From: Riptortus pedestris
Lineage: Eukaryota > Arthropoda > Insecta > Hemiptera > Alydidae
Direction: 5' to 3'
Length of the DNA: 64,000 nt
Assembly: GCA_019009955.1 (NCBI GenBank)
Contig: CM032228.1
Coordinates: 257,779,001-257,843,000, forward strand
A program made the translations under genes and the position numbers. Positions 62,708 through 64,000 of the stretch are shown piece by piece. Below the pieces are notes generated by a model. It made no database searches. It saw nothing but the letters and a program-made list of their open reading frames with translations, and had not been told where the DNA came from. Position 1 is the stretch's first letter. Each line of letters starts with the position of its first letter.

Positions 62708-63982
62708 TAGCTCAGATACCCGGCTTCGCTCGGGAATTCAGTTGAGGCTGAATAGTGATGATATATTTTTGGCAAAGCTTTACTTTTCACGACATTTACC
62801 CGTCCCAGTGTTTAGGGGTAACACCCGTCGTTTCTGTGGATTTGTTAATAATGAAATTAATGTTTTATGTAAGACTTCACTGTCCTCCAAATTGTCATAT
62901 CTCCCGTCTCCTGTACATTATGCATAGATTTGAATTATTAAGGAGAAAATATTGACATACATTTGAATTAATTTTTTAAGTGAGGTACCTGGTAGTTCAT
63001 ATTGAAATGAAGTGTTGAGGAAATTTCTCTACATAAGGAAATAAACAACCTTTGTTATGTGCATATTTGCCGAAACCCCAATAGGAAATCACTATTATTA
63101 ATTTCAGGCCTCCCTTACGACCCCCACTCCTGCCCGTCCCTATAAATGTTAGTATGGCTTATTATAAGGAAGGCGTTAGTACTAATTCACATACCGAGTT
63201 TGGTTTAGTTCGGTTGAGTCTTTTGTGCCAAATAAAATTGTTGACTCCCGCTATAATTTTTAGCGTATAACACCTTTATACTTCGGTATACGACGATAGT
63301 GTATATAATAAAAGTTACTCTAAATTACAAAATAAACAACTTTTGTTATGTTCATATTTGCCGAAAACCCAATAGGAAATGAAATATCGCTATTTTTAAT
63401 TTCTGGCTTCCCTCATAACCCCCACTCCTGCCCTTCCCTAGAAATGTTGGTATGGCTTGTTATAATAAAAGCGTTAGTGCTAATACATATACCCAGTTTT
63501 ATTTATTTCGGTTGGGTCTTTTGTCCCAAATAAAATTGTTCACTTCCGCTATAGGTTTCAGCGTATATCTCGTTTATAATTCGGTATACGAAAAAAGTGT
63601 ATATAACAAAAGTTACTCTAAACAACAAAATAAACAACTTTTGTTATGACAATATTTGCAGAAAAACCAATAGGAAACAAATGCAGTTATGGTGTCTATG
63701 ACATGTGAAACGAAAAGTTATCGTGAAATTCCCCCTCCTATTCGTCCCAGAGGATATTAATATAGCCTAAAGTCTAAGTTGGGTTAGTAGTAATATACAT
63801 ACCAAGTTTCATAAAATTCGGTTCAGCCGTTTATGCGTGAAAAGGTAACAAACAAACAAATAAACAAACAAACAAACAGACACCAAAGAAACAAAATGCA
63901 GTTATGGTGTCTATGACATGTGAAACGAAAAGTTATCGTGAAATTTCGCGAAAAAAATCAATGTACAGACAGAGGTTACAAT
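62707..63982 (+). mobile_element. Family B copy, full length, at window end
   Basis: Head, internal units and tail are all present (TTCGGTTCAGCCGTTTATGC, (ACAA)n, TCGTGAAATTTCGCGAAAAA, GACAGAGGTTACAATTT). The tail begins another TA tract at 63984 that runs off the window. A fragment of tail sequence (GCAGTTATGGTGTCTATGAC) also appears at about 63682, before the true tail, suggesting an internal rearrangement. Confidence 0.85.
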
Positions 63983-64000
63983 TTTATATATATATATATA

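Overview
This is AT-rich animal nuclear DNA, most likely from an insect and plausibly a sap-feeding hemipteran. Coding information is split into short exons with GT-AG introns. The protein matches a conserved metazoan family, and about a third or more of the window is interspersed repeats, microsatellites and retroelement remains. There are no bacterial gene clusters. The hemipteran guess rests only on the general look of the repeats and is weak.

Left half (about 2.2-35.1 kb, + strand): one gene fills this region. It is an orthologue of the vertebrate FAM102A/EEIG1 family, whose proteins carry an N-terminal NT-C2 domain. Eight coding exons (2228-2348, 7088-7278, 10527-10687, 13190-13397, 17998-18222, 30393-30503, 33140-33327, 34949-35067) join with fully compatible splice phases and give 440 residues plus a stop. 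The first coding exon or exons lie upstream of the window. The 225-nt proline-rich exon at 17998 and the 30393 exon are less certain. A possible alternative last exon lies at 37892-37961. Exon-like pieces on the opposite strand lie in the large intron.

The introns hold SINEs with tRNA-like heads, three non-LTR retrotransposon tails, several foldback or TIR elements, and many copies of a non-autonomous family here called family A. Family A has inverted ends, a core with internal CA/TA microsatellites, and C-rich or G-rich tracts. A mariner-like transposase relic follows the gene near 36 kb.

Middle (about 38-48 kb): mostly unannotatable AT-rich DNA.

Right quarter (48.2-64.0 kb): a nested repeat block. 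It consists of successive copies of a second family, here called family B. B starts at a conserved CCCGGCTTCGCTCGGG motif next to (TA)n, has an internal unit of about 300 bp repeated in tandem, and ends in an ACAA-rich tail. Some B copies are interrupted by family A. One family A copy is itself interrupted by a 6.2-kb decayed Ty3/Gypsy LTR retrotransposon (49461-55697) with gag, protease, reverse transcriptase, RNase H and integrase remains and no visible envelope gene. A related LTR lies at the far left edge (53-691). Two B copies lie tail to tail around a TA tract near 59.7 kb and form a long inverted repeat.

The only gene likely to be functional is the EEIG1-like one. Everything else recognisable is mobile-element DNA, nearly all of it visibly broken.
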